Below are positions 10,619 through 21,547 of a DNA stretch of 64,000 nt, piece by piece (position 1 is the stretch's first letter; the number at the start of each line of letters is the position of its first letter). The stretch is taken from assembly GCA_013339765.2 (NCBI GenBank), contig CM023457.1, positions 51,857,745 to 51,921,744 on the forward strand, given 5' to 3'. The notes beneath the pieces are model-generated. The model did no database searches. It was not told the DNA's origin and was given only the letters and a program-made list of their open reading frames with translations. The stretch comes from Haemaphysalis longicornis. Taxonomy: Eukaryota; Arthropoda; Arachnida; Ixodida; Ixodidae. A program made the translations under genes and the position numbers.

Positions 10619-12665
10619 AATTCAGGACGTCATGCTACAACTAAAACACCACATAGTAGATGCTCGATTCAGTTCCACACATAACACCAAGGCGATCTTG
10701 GGCCTCGATTTAACGCGAGCGTTCGACTCAGTTAGCCACTCGGCAATCCTGGAAGGAGTAGCCGCGGCTGGAGTCGGTGCGCGAGCATACAACTACATTT
10801 GTAATTTCCTCACGGGTCGAACAGCCACACTCACCCTTGGACAATTGACTACACCCCCGATCCCCCTCGGTAGCAAAGGTACCCCCCAAGGATCGGTTCT
10901 TTCCCCCTTTCTTTTTAATATGGCCCTACGAGGTCTACCCCCGCTCCTCAACGCCATCCCTGACCTACACCACAGCATATACGCCGACGACATCACGTTG
11001 TGGGTTACTAGAGGATCTGATGGTCACATTCAAGATACCCTCCAAACGGCAACTGATGTCGTCGAAGCGTATGCTGCCTCTCGTGGTCTGTCCTGCTCCC
11101 CAACAAAATCAGAGCTTCTTCTATACAGACCTAAAAGATCAGGAAAACAACCACCTTCCCCACTCTCCCTCATCCAAATCACTACCTCTAACGGCCAACC
11201 CATCCCAATAGTTGACTGCATCAAGATTCTAGGTCTCCGTATACAGGCAAACGGATATAATGTAGATACTCTCCGTGCCCTAGAAAAAGGGGTTTACCAG
11301 ACTACACGACTCATCTCTCGCATAGCTACCAAACATCGAGGAGTAAAAGAAAACAATCTAATACGTCTCGTACAAGCCTTTGTCATCAGTCGTATAGCAT
11401 ACATCACCCCCTTCCTAAACCTCAAAGTCAGCGAAACGCACAAAATTGAAGCTATGATACGTAAATCTTACAAGCAGGCCCTAGGTCTCCCCGTTACACT
11501 CTCAACAGACAAACTACTCTCGCTCGGTCTACACAATACATTAGACGAAATTATCGAAGCCCAACGGGTCTCGCAATTTGAGCGACTCACGAGGAGTGAC
11601 ACTGGACGCCACATTCTTCAGAGTCTTGGTCTCAGTCACCCCACTATCTCTGACACGCACGTCGACATTCCCACAGTCATTCGAGACCAACTGGTAATCC
11701 ACCCCCTCCCTAAACACATGCACCCGATTCATAACGAGGAAAGGCGCCGAGCGAGAGCACAGGCTTTACACAAGCAACACTCCTCCAACCCACAAGTAGC
11801 CTACGTGGACGCTGCAGAATACTCAGGACGCGAAGCCATGGCAGCGGTCGTAGTTGATTCATCTCTCCGAACACTAGCCGCCCTCTCCTTCCCTACTCAA
11901 TGTCCAACCGTAGGCGAAGAAATGGCTATCGCTCTTGCCATTATTTCCAGCCCTAAGGTTACTACTATAATAAGCGACTCCAAATCGGCCATTACCAATT
12001 ACTCCAACGGGCGAGTTGACCCCCGAACTTTACGCCTACTCCTGCAGGCATGCCAATTCCCGAAACGAAAAATATACATTGTTTGGGCACCGGGCCACTC
12101 CGAACTCCCAGGAAATGAATTGGCACACGAGGTTGCTCGAGAACTGGTAATCCGAGAGCCCAGTGACGCTGCAGAATCTCCTCAACCATTCTCCCATAGG
12201 GACCGCCTCCTGACCTACCGATCGGTACTCGATCACTACCGGCTGTCCAGAGCTCGCTTCCCACCACCCGACCCCTCCCTCTCCCGCCGCCACGCTGTTG
12301 TATGGCGCCAACTTCAAACATCCACATTTCCCACCCCTGCCCTCCTATCACTCTATTACCCCGAGTTACACTCTAACCGATGCCCTCTTTGCCATAAATA
12401 CGCAGACCTATCACATGTGATTTGGTCCTGTGAAGAAAAACCCCTCCAAACTCTTAAAAAGCACCCCATTTTATTACAAATTACGAACGAGGAGCAGTGG
12501 GAGGCCGCGCTGCTCAGCACAGACCCTATGACCCAGGTCTCACTAGCCCAGGTGGCCGAAGACGCCGCAGAGATCTACATGAATCCTGCCGTCGCCGGAA
12601 GGACACTGAAGTCGACCTGAAAACGGTCCCACCCGTGGCAACAATAAAGTTTAATCTGATCTGAT
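10619..12665 (+). mobile_element. 5'-truncated LINE (RT plus RNase H), young looking
   Basis: Recognisable LINE sequence starts within the reverse transcriptase, just before QDVMLQLKHH, and ends after AATAAAG in TTTAATCTGATCTGATCTG, a short tandem tail. There is no endonuclease domain or first open frame, so the copy is 5'-truncated, as usual for target-primed insertion. A Cys-His motif and RNase H follow the RT, as in I-superclade LINEs. The remaining frame has no stop, which suggests recent insertion. No clear target duplication was found. Confidence 0.85.
10632..12620 (+). CDS. LINE ORF2 fragment: reverse transcriptase and RNase H
   Basis: The 662-codon open frame starts inside the RT domain. 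LGLDLTRAFDSV is the RT block A motif (residues about 22-33), GTPQGSVLSP is block B, and IYADDITLW is the catalytic YADD box (residues about 115-125). RNase H follows: YVDAAEYSG (first Asp), EMAIALA (Glu), SDSKSAI (Asp) and IVWAPGHSELPGNELAHEVA. A zinc-finger-like CPLC...H...C lies near the C terminus. The enzyme would copy LINE RNA at a nicked target, but without an endonuclease this copy cannot act by itself. The first ATG is internal and is not the native start. Confidence 0.9.
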   Translation: MLQLKHHIVDARFSSTHNTKAILGLDLTRAFDSVSHSAILEGVAAAGVGARAYNYICNFLTGRTATLTLGQLTTPPIPLGSKGTPQGSVLSPFLFNMALRGLPPLLNAIPDLHHSIYADDITLWVTRGSDGHIQDTLQTATDVVEAYAASRGLSCSPTKSELLLYRPKRSGKQPPSPLSLIQITTSNGQPIPIVDCIKILGLRIQANGYNVDTLRALEKGVYQTTRLISRIATKHRGVKENNLIRLVQAFVISRIAYITPFLNLKVSETHKIEAMIRKSYKQALGLPVTLSTDKLLSLGLHNTLDEIIEAQRVSQFERLTRSDTGRHILQSLGLSHPTISDTHVDIPTVIRDQLVIHPLPKHMHPIHNEERRRARAQALHKQHSSNPQVAYVDAAEYSGREAMAAVVVDSSLRTLAALSFPTQCPTVGEEMAIALAIISSPKVTTIISDSKSAITNYSNGRVDPRTLRLLLQACQFPKRKIYIVWAPGHSELPGNELAHEVARELVIREPSDAAESPQPFSHRDRLLTYRSVLDHYRLSRARFPPPDPSLSRRHAVVWRQLQTSTFPTPALLSLYYPELHSNRCPLCHKYADLSHVIWSCEEKPLQTLKKHPILLQITNEEQWEAALLSTDPMTQVSLAQVAEDAAEIYMNPAVAGRTLKST

Positions 12666-13120
12666 CTGTAAACAAATGCTTAGGCCACATCGGGAACTTT
12701 TCTTTTTGTGTGTGGCCAATTTACATGCATTTTAAAAAGGACAGAATGCGTCTGAAAGAGGCAATTTCTTCCCACACTACTGGTTTCATATTGGCTATGA
12801 AAACATGTTGGCAAATCGTAGGGCTAAGTTTAGTGGATTGTTAGCCCGTTTGACCTGTACAACCCATGCATGAGTCAATAAAATTAATATTAAGCATAAA
12901 GTAGGGGAAAAGATTTTATGGCGAAATGCCGGAGAGGAAGCCTGGCTCACAGCTTTACAAAGGAATTCAACCAAATGTCAATTAACTTTTCAGTTGTGAA
13001 CTGAGTATTTAAACCTTTGGCCACTGTTCTTCGGGTCAGAAAAAATTCACAGCAGAGTGTGAACACGCCAACTACTTTCTGGCATGAAAGAACGTTTTAG
13101 AACTGTAAATAATAAGTTTA
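12666..13120. other. Unassigned spacer after the LINE
   Basis: No coding frame or repeat was recognised in this AT-rich stretch. Confidence 0.4.
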
Positions 13121-13121
13121 C

Positions 13122-13231
13122 CTGAGGCGTCGTCGGAGTTTTCTACTGGGCCGTTTTTAACAGGTGTCAACGATTTGTGGCAACTGATCCTTTCGAAACA
13201 ACTCAACAACAAAAAACTTTCGCGTCTCCAT
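13122..13231 (-). other. Weak candidate exon
   Basis: On the minus strand a GTAAAC donor follows CCTCAG at 13122. Upstream, one frame reads ISCHKSLTPVKNGP and another opens with METRKFFVVELFRK and stops at about 13157. Neither is recognised and they disagree, so this is at best a first exon with part of its 5' UTR. Confidence 0.2.
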
Positions 13232-14170
13232 TACTCAAATAAGTTTCTTTCGTCTTTCTTTCGTCACGCAAACGAATGCACCAGATATTAAACTGAACAG
13301 GTTTAGGCTGAGCAGGTTTTTAAATCTCCACTTACGATAACCGACGACAGACAAACGTTCGGATAAAAACATCACACGCCGCCGACTGTGGCAACGCGAT
13401 CGGTAATCTTGTAGGCACCCTGAACGCGTATTCAAACTACAAAGTGCCAAAGTATTTACTTGACAAGCGCGCCACAACGAACGTTAACCACGCTACGCTG
13501 TTACAATTTTGCACCGCGCGCTCACTCGGAAGCGCCGAAACAAAGTACTGCTAGGCCTACGCGCACCTGGCGACTTTGCCGGCGTGTGATGCAACCGATC
13601 GCGTAAAATTTTCAACAGCACAAAACCCGCGCTCTTCCCGATGCGTGCACGTGCTCGATGCACCTGCCAGTTTTTAAACTACACGCGATGCACGCGCTGT
13701 CACGCCAAAACTGTTGCTCGTGCTGTCAAAAGCACACGTGAGACATGGCGATGGATGCGGTTTTTGTTTTTATACACGGAACACATGCACCGTTGGAATC
13801 GCTGGCGGCAAAAGTGGAGGTAAGTGGTACATCACTTACTTCTACGGTTCCAGACAAGCTCTCCATCGTGCAGCGGAAGATGGATTCGTTTCAATTAAGT
13901 CAGGGGAGCTAAACCAAGAAGTACAGCGGCGCACCGGGCCGCAGAAAGCAGTGCCCGGGTGCCTGTTTCATGCACTGCAGCCTGTCGAGTCGTGAACCTG
14001 TCCAGCCTGGTCCAGCGGCAGTGGCGGCGAAGCCGGAGGGGCGCCGTGATTGGACGATGCCCAAGGTTAGCAATCACACAAGTTTCGGTTTCGGTTACGG
14101 TTCTGTAAAACATAACCAATGGCGTTGTTGGATGGGCATTCTCAATATCTCAGTTTTCATCGTACCGCGC

Positions 14171-14266
14171 TTCTGCCATGTTGTCGGCTGTAAAATGCAC
14201 AAGATAAGCCTCCCAGGACGGCTTGCAGTCGTAGCATTCCCTAGCCGAGACCTACGCAGTGCATGA
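14171..14266 (+). other. Possible THAP-like zinc-finger fragment
   Basis: The frame FCHVVGCKMHKIS...VVAFPSRDLRSA resembles the start of a THAP domain: Cys-x4-Cys, then FP and an arginine. It ends at a stop before the later Cys and His. THAP domains occur in host regulators and P-type transposases. The match is short and could be chance. Confidence 0.25.
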
Positions 14267-14584
14267 ACGCCCTCCGCGTACCCGCAGACGCCCAAATGTC
14301 ATATGCTTTTCCCCCATATTTGGAGCTTGCCTCCCTCATGCCTGTATCGTAAAAAGCGTGTTCGCACCAGGCCAAGGGTCTGTTCATTCCGGCCTGTACC
14401 CACTGCCTGCAAGCAGTCGGTGCTTATGGCAACAGCACGCCAACAAGAACTCGCTAGCGCGCCAGTGCCAGCCTGCGCGCGTTTTGTGAACTAGTTCGTG
14501 TAGCCATGAACATTGCGACCCAAAAAAAGGTGACTCAATATAGAAAACATCGGCGGAAAACAAAAAAGTTAACTTACAAAAAAA

Positions 14585-14692
14585 AAGCACGCACCCGCGG
14601 GGATTCGAACTCTGCAAAACATTTGCAGAGACATACCCAGCGCCCCAGCCCACTGAGTAACGGAGCGGGACGCGGAGGCTTATATATATTGT
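14585..14692 (-). mobile_element. tRNA-like SINE or tRNA relic
   Basis: On the minus strand there is TACTCAGTGGGCTGGGGCGC (A-box-like) followed about 45 bases later by GAGTTCGAATCCCC (B box). The acceptor ends do not pair as in a working tRNA, so this is a tRNA-derived repeat or degraded tRNA. Confidence 0.5.
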
Positions 14693-14699
14693 AAACCGG

Positions 14700-15690
14700 T
14701 TTACACTTTTATTTAGTTTTGGCATTTCAAGCAGCTTAGGTTGACTATTTGTTGTACTGGCGATCGTGCAGTAAGAATCGCCCGAGTTTCCACAGTAGCT
14801 CACGTCTAGCAATTGCATTTCGTAGACGGAAAAACGTTCGCAGTCGTGCTGCTGACCACTGTGCTTGTTCGCCCAGCGCAAAAAAGTGCTTCCCGCGCCC
14901 TAGTTTTACGCTGTACGGTAAAATATCAGTTGATTTTATTTCCTTAGTATATTGACTTCGCTGACTCTTCTCCCGCCTTCAAGAGGCCTTATATTTTCCT
15001 ACTGGCGTACCAGTCAGCGAAGCGTCGCATGTGCGCTTGTGCAGCGCTTGTGTGAAGCGACCTTGACTTGGAGCTAGATACAGTGTACAAACAAACCAAG
15101 TAAAGAAAGACACATTCTTCCATTCACAAACGTGTCCTGGCTTCGTTTCAACTAAGCGAACGAATTGCGACCAAGCAATTTTTTTTCAGGATCGCGTAAA
15201 CGCGCCTAGAGTGGTCGAAACATGGCCTGGGGACTCCGGACTACAATTTGCGCTAGTAATCCCGCAATGTTTACATATCAGTTTCAGCGTCGTCAGTGTA
15301 AAAAGCTTTCATCGTTTTTATTCTGTGTTTCTATACATTTTTAATGCGAAAAAGGCGTGATGTTCATCTAGACACATGCACGTTAGTACGTAGGAGAAAT
15401 TATTTTAAGGATTTAATTATTGTTTTGTTCATAAAAGGCACTTGCTTTTCTTTGTGACCGTCGTGGGCGTGCCCCGCCGAAACAGATCTACTGGCAGTAG
15501 AACAAGGTGCGCTTTCCGATAAAGTAGCCGGACATTAATTCCATTATTCGTACCATTTTTGTGACTTCACCATTTTTTTCTGCATATTTATAATTTGCTT
15601 CCACCGCAGTAAACATTCGAGGGCAGGAGCTGCCCTCGAATCGCGCAGCTGAAAGGGGAGTACCGTTCCGCCCCTTTCAGTACCTCCCCT
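14700..15690. other. Unassigned stretch
   Basis: No gene or classified repeat was recognised. A small hairpin of GAGGGCAGGAGCTGCCCTC lies at about 15619-15637, and CCCCTTTCAG recurs around 15650-15695. Confidence 0.35.
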
Positions 15691-15699
15691 TTCAGACAT

Positions 15700-16443
15700 G
15701 CGCGGTGCCACGTGCTAAGGAACCATGCAAGAAAACCGCAGGGACGCTGCACTTGCGCTCGGCTGGCCCGCACTAGTACTTTTTGCAGGTCCCCACCTAC
15801 ACGTTTTCCTCGAATGGATCCCTGGCCACCAAGGCATAGAAGGGCCCATTAATGAACGAGCTCACGCTCTGGCCCGCGACGCTCATTTCCCGGGCAGCCC
15901 TCAGCCGTGGCCTGAGGAATACAATCCAAAAGAGGATAGAGCAATGCACCATAAAAGGCGCCGCGAACATCTCGGCAACCTCCGCAAAGCAAGAATGGTA
16001 CTTCCCTCCCCATCTAAATTCATGTCACGGAGACACGCTACATATATACAGGCGCAGACATTGTCCCTCCCCTGTGATCTGTTCCTCCACTATATACATA
16101 CAAAAGTCACCAGGCCGTCCGCACCGTCAGGTATGCGGTGGCTATCCGAACAATGAACATACATTTTGGCGCTGTGTCGGGCGACCTCGTCTTCCACATT
16201 CTCGACCAACCCCTTCCCCCTGATATTCCCTACTCCTGGTCTAGCTGGGCCGCTCCCCCTGAAAACTTACGGGCAGCCCTGTGGTCCCTCTTGGCTGCCC
16301 ACATTGACACTCTTGTGCAGGTCCGCCAAGCCCGTTACCGTACGTCGGAGGACCATGGGACACCCCCTTCCTCCGAAGGCTCATAACTCCGCGGCTCGGA
16401 CTTGAGCTGCAGAATAAAGTTTCATCTCTCTCTCTCTCTCTCT
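15700..16443 (+). mobile_element. 5'-truncated LINE fragment (RNase H and tail)
   Basis: VFLEWIPGHQGIEGPINERA in one frame is the C-terminal RNase H motif of LINEs. HGDT/CHEPN-like Cys-His remnants follow in other frames, so the copy has several frame breaks. It ends AATAAAGTTTCATC then (TC)n to 16443. It differs from the copy at 10.6-12.7 kb in sequence and tail, so it is a different family. Confidence 0.75.
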
Positions 16444-17036
16444 TGTTCAGCGCGTGTCCGGCTTTTGCTGTTTCTTCTTCCATATGCGTGCCAGGCACGT
16501 GACGTGTCCATGGCGCGACCTTGAAACTGCAGTCTTGAAGGCCGGGAAAGGCGTGTTGCCGTGGCGCTTTTTTGGGGGGGTCTTACTATATACTGGAGAG
16601 CGTACGCTTGAGCGGTGCGTGTAGCGCCGAGGATTAAATAGCGCTGCCACGGAGGCGCGCCCGCAGCATAACAGTTGCCGTTAGCACGTTCAAGAAGCGT
16701 AACAGGCACTCACACGTGCACATAGACACACGGACTATGCGGGCGCCAAGCCCTTTGCATTTAAAAATAATCAAGCATTATTTCTGCGTGCAATTTTTTT
16801 AATGCACAAGATGTATGATTGTAGAATTGCTTGGGTTTCGGCAAGTTGATTCATATAGTCGTGAAACTTCAGCTTCAACGAAAAACACAGGGCGTAGGAA
16901 GAAAGCACGGGCGCAATGCTGGCTACATGTCAACTGAGTTTACTAACGAAAAAGGGGAACACGCATACATGAAACATTGCGCAACATTGGCACAGCGTGA
17001 CGCTCTTTCCTCCGAGATCAGTTACCAGGATATCCG

Positions 17037-17483
17037 CTAAGAAGGTCCATTTCTTTCTCTGTCAAAGCTACGGAAGCTAGCTGTGCTGCCGCACGTGTGA
17101 GCTCTCTCGCTGATAGCCATTGCCTCGAAGACTTCACGTGTGAGGCGATTGCGTTTTTTCCAAAGCACATCGATCGATATTGTCGATGCGCGCAGTGCAT
17201 TGGGGCAAGTGCAGCAATGGAATGGAAGGTGCCCGGATGATGTCTTGTGTGAGGCGGCATGTTCTTGTGCCCTGTCGTTAATGCACCTTCCGGTTTGTCC
17301 TATGTAGACTTTTCCGCATGATAATAGGATGCTATATACGATTTCGGTGTGGCATCCGGCGTACCTTGTTTGATGATTCATGGTGCATGTCTCCCTTCTT
17401 GGTTCGTTGTTTAAGCTTTGGCACATTTGATATGCCTTGTTGGGGGGCACTGCATGCAACGAACACACAATGCCTGGCTGCAA
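17037..17483 (-). pseudogene. GIY-YIG endonuclease of the Penelope-like element
   Basis: YSILLSCGKVYIGQTGRCIN shows the GIY-YIG fold signature (VYIGQTGR), followed by a His-rich Cys segment and LTREVFEAMAISERA. In Penelope-like elements this domain nicks DNA to prime reverse transcription. It reads openly for about 148 codons but is separated from its RT by frame breaks. Confidence 0.75.
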
Positions 17484-17732
17484 TTTTCTTGAGGTTGTGT
17501 GTAAAAGCTATAAGGAACTGCCACCGAATTCCCTTTCGTGAGTTGCACGTCTTGTCCACTCTTGTTCCATCCTTTTACACGCGCCTTCCGCTCACTGTCG
17601 CCAGTATTCTTTTCGCGTAGCTGGCGTTACGCAGCCTGGTTATCTGCTGGTTCAAGCTCGTCATCTGATACGCGCAAGACTTCTCATAGGCGGAGCGCAA
17701 AGCCATAGTTGTTAAGGAAAGTTTGACATGCA

Positions 17733-17895
17733 CCTAAATGCAGCCATACGGCTACCAAGGAAAGCTATACAGCTTTCTCAGAAACTTCGCAGTTGAAGAA
17801 AAATTCGTCCTGGTCCAGGTTTTTTCTTTACTGCGAAGTTTCTGAGAAAGCTGTATAGCTTTCCTTGGTAGACGTATGGCTGCATTTAGGTGGAT
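17733..17895. repeat. Large palindrome inside the Penelope-like element
   Basis: TGCAGCCATACGGCTACCAA to about 17795 is mirrored from about 17830 to 17895, giving near-perfect arms of roughly 60 bp around a loop of about 35 bp. It lies between the RT and the GIY-YIG parts. Confidence 0.85.
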
Positions 17896-18143
17896 GTCTA
17901 ACGTTCCTTCACAGAAACTTACTCCACCTTGGGGATTTCCCCTAAATCTGTTCAATTAAAGCCATAGTTGCAATCGCTCTTTTCATGTTCTTGGAATGTG
18001 CAAAGTCATGGGGTAGGAAGCCCAATCCATGTCTCGTACCGCCAGCAGATATGCCATTTGTTGAACCGCAGGCTAGGGTTCAAAAATTTCAGATGGCTAT
18101 TCTCCGGTAGCTCATGTGTGAAGGATAGGCCCTGGGCACTATC

Positions 18144-18970
18144 TTAAAAACATCTCGTAATTTCATCCTTCAGGCGTTGATCACTATCCAGGTCATTCGC
18201 GCGTAAAAACAAATAATCATCCAAATATAGTGGAAAATGGCCATAATCTGCTTTCCTTCCAGGCTTCCCTGAATGGGCCGGTCCACTTCCACCAGGTATG
18301 GGTTGGACAGGTAGGGGGCGACACGAGATCCTATGCATATCCCCGCTGGTTTCACATAGTTACGGCGTTCATGTGAAACGGCGGTAGATCGCAAGTACGT
18401 ATTGATCGCTCTAAGCGTCACAGGACATGCCAACTCCATTTTGAAAGGAAATTGAGCCTTGTTACTCAATCGTTGCTCGTCAAGCATCAGTTTGGCATGG
18501 AGTATAAAGTAATATTGATCCTGGACGTCCACCGAAAAGCCAGAAACAGCCCGCACCTGGTCTCCTTCTACGTACGACTGCACGCCTCTCGACTTTGCAA
18601 TCATGCAGGGATTTGTGCAAGGTGCTTGGCCAGAAAGTTTGAAACTTGTGCCCGCCAGGCGCCAGACTCCGATACTATGGCGGGGAATGTAATTCGGGGC
18701 TTGTGGTCTTTGGTTGCAAAGAAGACTTGAAGGCATCCGTTCTTTGTTCCCTTTACCTTGCTGAAGAGGCTGTCGAGGTTTTCTTTTGCCAGCAACAATA
18801 CAATGTCCTGTTTGACTTCCTTGAGCTTCACGGGGTGAATGCATGGGTACGAAGTTCTTTCCAAGAACCTCTTTGGCTGTTTGGCCGTAGGGCTCTGCAT
18901 CCAGCACAACAAACTCTCCCTGCTTGTCAGAAATGCATAGTTTAAGGTTCTTCTCTTTTAGCTCCCGCAT
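18144..18970 (-). pseudogene. Penelope-type reverse transcriptase, frame-shifted
   Basis: The pieces occur in three frames: KNLKLCISDKQGEFVVLDAE, then CLQVFFATKDHKPRITFPAI, then KPAGICIGSRVAPYLSNPYL, and finally FPLYLDDYLFLRAND, which holds the catalytic YxDD (YLDD). The order matches the RT blocks of Penelope-like elements. Several indels prevent a full product. Confidence 0.7.
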
Positions 18971-19017
18971 GCTAGCACCGAAGCCCTGCTTCCTTGTTTG
19001 TCTCGTCTCTGTGTCGG

Positions 19018-19925
19018 GTGCGGGAGCTAAAAGAGAAGAACCTCTAACTATGCGTTTCTGATGACCATGGAGGGTTTGTTGTACCAGGTGCAGAGATAAA
19101 CGTCGATCGACGATATCGACGTACTTTGGAAAAATTAGCAGTGGCTTAGCTCGGCTATGCCAGGATATACGTAGCGCGAGCTGAGGTTCAGCTGGTTATT
19201 CTTAGCTTTCCTGGTTGTCTGGGATTAGCTTGATTATCACGCTTACTGCTGCTTCAGTGACACACACACGGTATATGCATTATGTGACACGTGTATATTT
19301 ATCAAGCGGCTCCGGCGCAGCGTCACCAATTGCCCCAGAGCTAAGCTGGTTCCACAGGTGCACGCCGGTATTGCTGCGACGCACGAGCCATCGGTTCCAC
19401 ACCCGGCCACCCCTCGCATGATCATCAAGTGAACCGGGCCGCCACATGCGGAACGGAGGTCGGCGAAGACGCTGGGTGTGTGGGGTGTGTGAGAGACGCC
19501 GGGGCAGCGAGCAACGTTCTGTGCGCCGTGCGACGTCACTGCTAGTATTCGCACATGTGCAGCACGGCTCTCCAGGGGCCACGTGAAACTGCTCAACCTC
19601 GGCCAGTGTAGCTCACGCTACAAAAACGCAATCGCCTCACACGTGAAGTCGTCGAGGCGATGGCTGTCAGCAGGAAAGCTCGCACGTGTGTCAGCACAGC
19701 TTCTGTAGCTTCAACAGAGAAAGAAATGAACCTTCTTAGCAATTATCCTGTTAACTGATCTCAGATGCTGTGCCAATGTTGTGCAATGTTTCATGTATAT
19801 GTGCTCCCCTTTTTGTTAGTTAACTCAGGTGATAGTCAGCATTGTGCGCATGTTTTCTTCTTCCCACGTCCTGTATTTTTCATTCAAGCTGAAGCTCCAA
19901 GAATACATTATTCTCCCAAGAAATG
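19018..19925 (+). mobile_element. Second Penelope-like copy, inverted and internally deleted
   Basis: GCGGGAGCTAAAAGAGAAGA at 19018 starts exactly as the minus-strand copy does at 18972, so the two are head to head. The match lasts to about 19100. It resumes at about 19615 (RNRLTREVVEAMAVSRKA, the end of the GIY-YIG protein, with a stop near 19758) and continues through the noncoding tail to about 19925, mirroring 17165-16830. The part between 19100 and 19615 is unrelated to the element or highly diverged. Confidence 0.75.
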
Positions 19926-21240
19926 CTTTTCTCATTTACACCTTTGTTGTGTGCTAGGCATATTCTACCAGTAGCACTGCCCTGAAATTCTCGACTACAG
20001 CAGCAGCTGTCTACACAACTGTTACTGTTACTCGCAGCACAGAAGGGACCTCGAGGTGGGCTTCCACACGAAGCAATACAACGCTGCTCCTGATCCCAGT
20101 GTCGAGATAATTTAAATGGGGCAGAATGGGAAACTGTCACAATCATTCGTTTGCTGTAACAGGTTCTCATATCTTTTATGTACCGGTGCTTCAGTTACTG
20201 CAACCTCTATATTTATGAAATAGGAGCCATGAAGGCAAAACAAAAGTTTGTTTCATTCAGAAGACTGCTTCGGCCTAACGAGGCCAATTTCAACCCAAAA
20301 ATGCAAGAACTACACAGCAAGTGAAGCAGTGGCAGATCACCAGCCACTTCCTGGTGATGCCTGTATGTTACAGAATCTTTTTTGTGCACTTCGCATCTGC
20401 CGACCAAAGCCATACTGCCGAGAAACATATGACTCTGTTCTGTTTGATCGTATCACTTAGGTGTTAACAGTGAGTCAACAGACTCTGTTGACTCCATGTT
20501 ACTCTGTTTTAGCATTTCTCCTATAATGTCACAATTACTGTGGCCACAACTGACATTACGCAAAATTTAAACATTTTTAGTATTTTGAAATAGAAGTGAG
20601 CCAGAATGGAGCAGAGTGAGCTACCAGAAGCTACTGAGCTCGCTGAGAAGTTTAAATGCAATAGAATGCCATCATAACGATCAATAATTGCTGTAACTAG
20701 GTCATGCAGGACCCCCCACAAGGCAATCTTCAAGCCATTCAGTATTTACTCCACCACAGGGAAAGATCTAAAACTGTAAGTGCCCATTCAAAACTTGCGT
20801 GCCCCTTCTAAAACATGACAATGCCTAATTAGTGAAGAAACTCAGCATAATGGATCAGTCAATCAACTTCAGGAGGGGTTGATGCCAGATAAGCATGTGC
20901 AAGACAGTGCGGGGCATCTTGCATTCTTGCCTTGAACGCCATACTTTCTTTTTTTTCCCTCCAAGGTTGACTCACGCAAGTTGCATGCAACCTTAATATA
21001 GTCGGCAGCCAATATTTCAGACTGCGTAGCTCTTTGCTGCAACTGTCTTACAAGATGCGAGTGCCTTTTCGAACTGCTCGATTCTGCGGACATTTGTACC
21101 ATCCAATTCAATCGGTCGTCGGGTGCAGTCAAAATCTAGTGTCCACAGGTTTACATTGACATAGAAAACATGAAGTTACGAAAGTAATAAAAACTAACAA
21201 AGTACGAAGATTACAAGACGGATTGTAGACGGGCCAGTTG
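19926..21240. other. Unassigned sequence downstream of the laminin gene
   Basis: No gene or classified repeat was recognised. Confidence 0.35.
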
Positions 21241-21248
21241 GCACATAA

Positions 21249-21356
21249 CTGAGTTACAAACAGTGCAGTAACAGGACGATAGGAAGATCACACAAAATCA
21301 GCGCTGTGTTTGTGTGATCTTCCTATCGTCCTGTTCCTGTGCTGTTTGTGACTCAG
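21249..21356. repeat. Palindrome, ~48-bp arms
   Basis: CTGAGTTACAAACAGTGCAG (21249 on) pairs with the segment ending at 21356. The arms share AGGACGATAGGAAGATCACA and differ by few bases, around a loop of about 12 bases. Confidence 0.85.
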
Positions 21357-21541
21357 TACAAGGATTAATCACAAGACAGCCTCCGCTGGGCAAGACAAGG
21401 CCCCTGTTTCACTACCAGCCTAAACACATGAACAAAATTCATGCTCGTAGGGTGTGGGGATAGCGTCATTTCTTATGCGACAAGCCCATGTGACTCGCAT
21501 ACGGCAAAGCACAGATTGGACACGATTATGGCACACAATTT

Positions 21542-21547
21542 TATTCC
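21542..21547 (-). terminator. Possible distal poly(A) signal of the laminin gene
   Basis: AATAAA on the minus strand is followed by the GT-rich ATTGTGTGCC. It would give a 3' UTR of about 1.9 kb. Confidence 0.35.

Larger units (their letters stand above)
16825..18972 (-). mobile_element. Penelope-like element, degraded
   Basis: The minus strand carries a reverse transcriptase (18970-18144) followed by a GIY-YIG endonuclease (17483-17037), the order specific to Penelope-like elements. The RT is split over frames and contains an added palindrome at 17733-17895. The noncoding 3' part (16825-17036) has a plus-strand partner at about 19720-19925. Confidence 0.8.

Noticed and set aside
10400..10631. 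Coding start of the LINE upstream of 10619
   Set aside because: The sequence before QDVMLQL lacks RT or endonuclease motifs and belongs to the flank.
14585..14692. Functional tRNA gene
   Set aside because: The A and B boxes are visible, but the acceptor stem and anticodon arm do not form properly; a SINE or relic is likelier.
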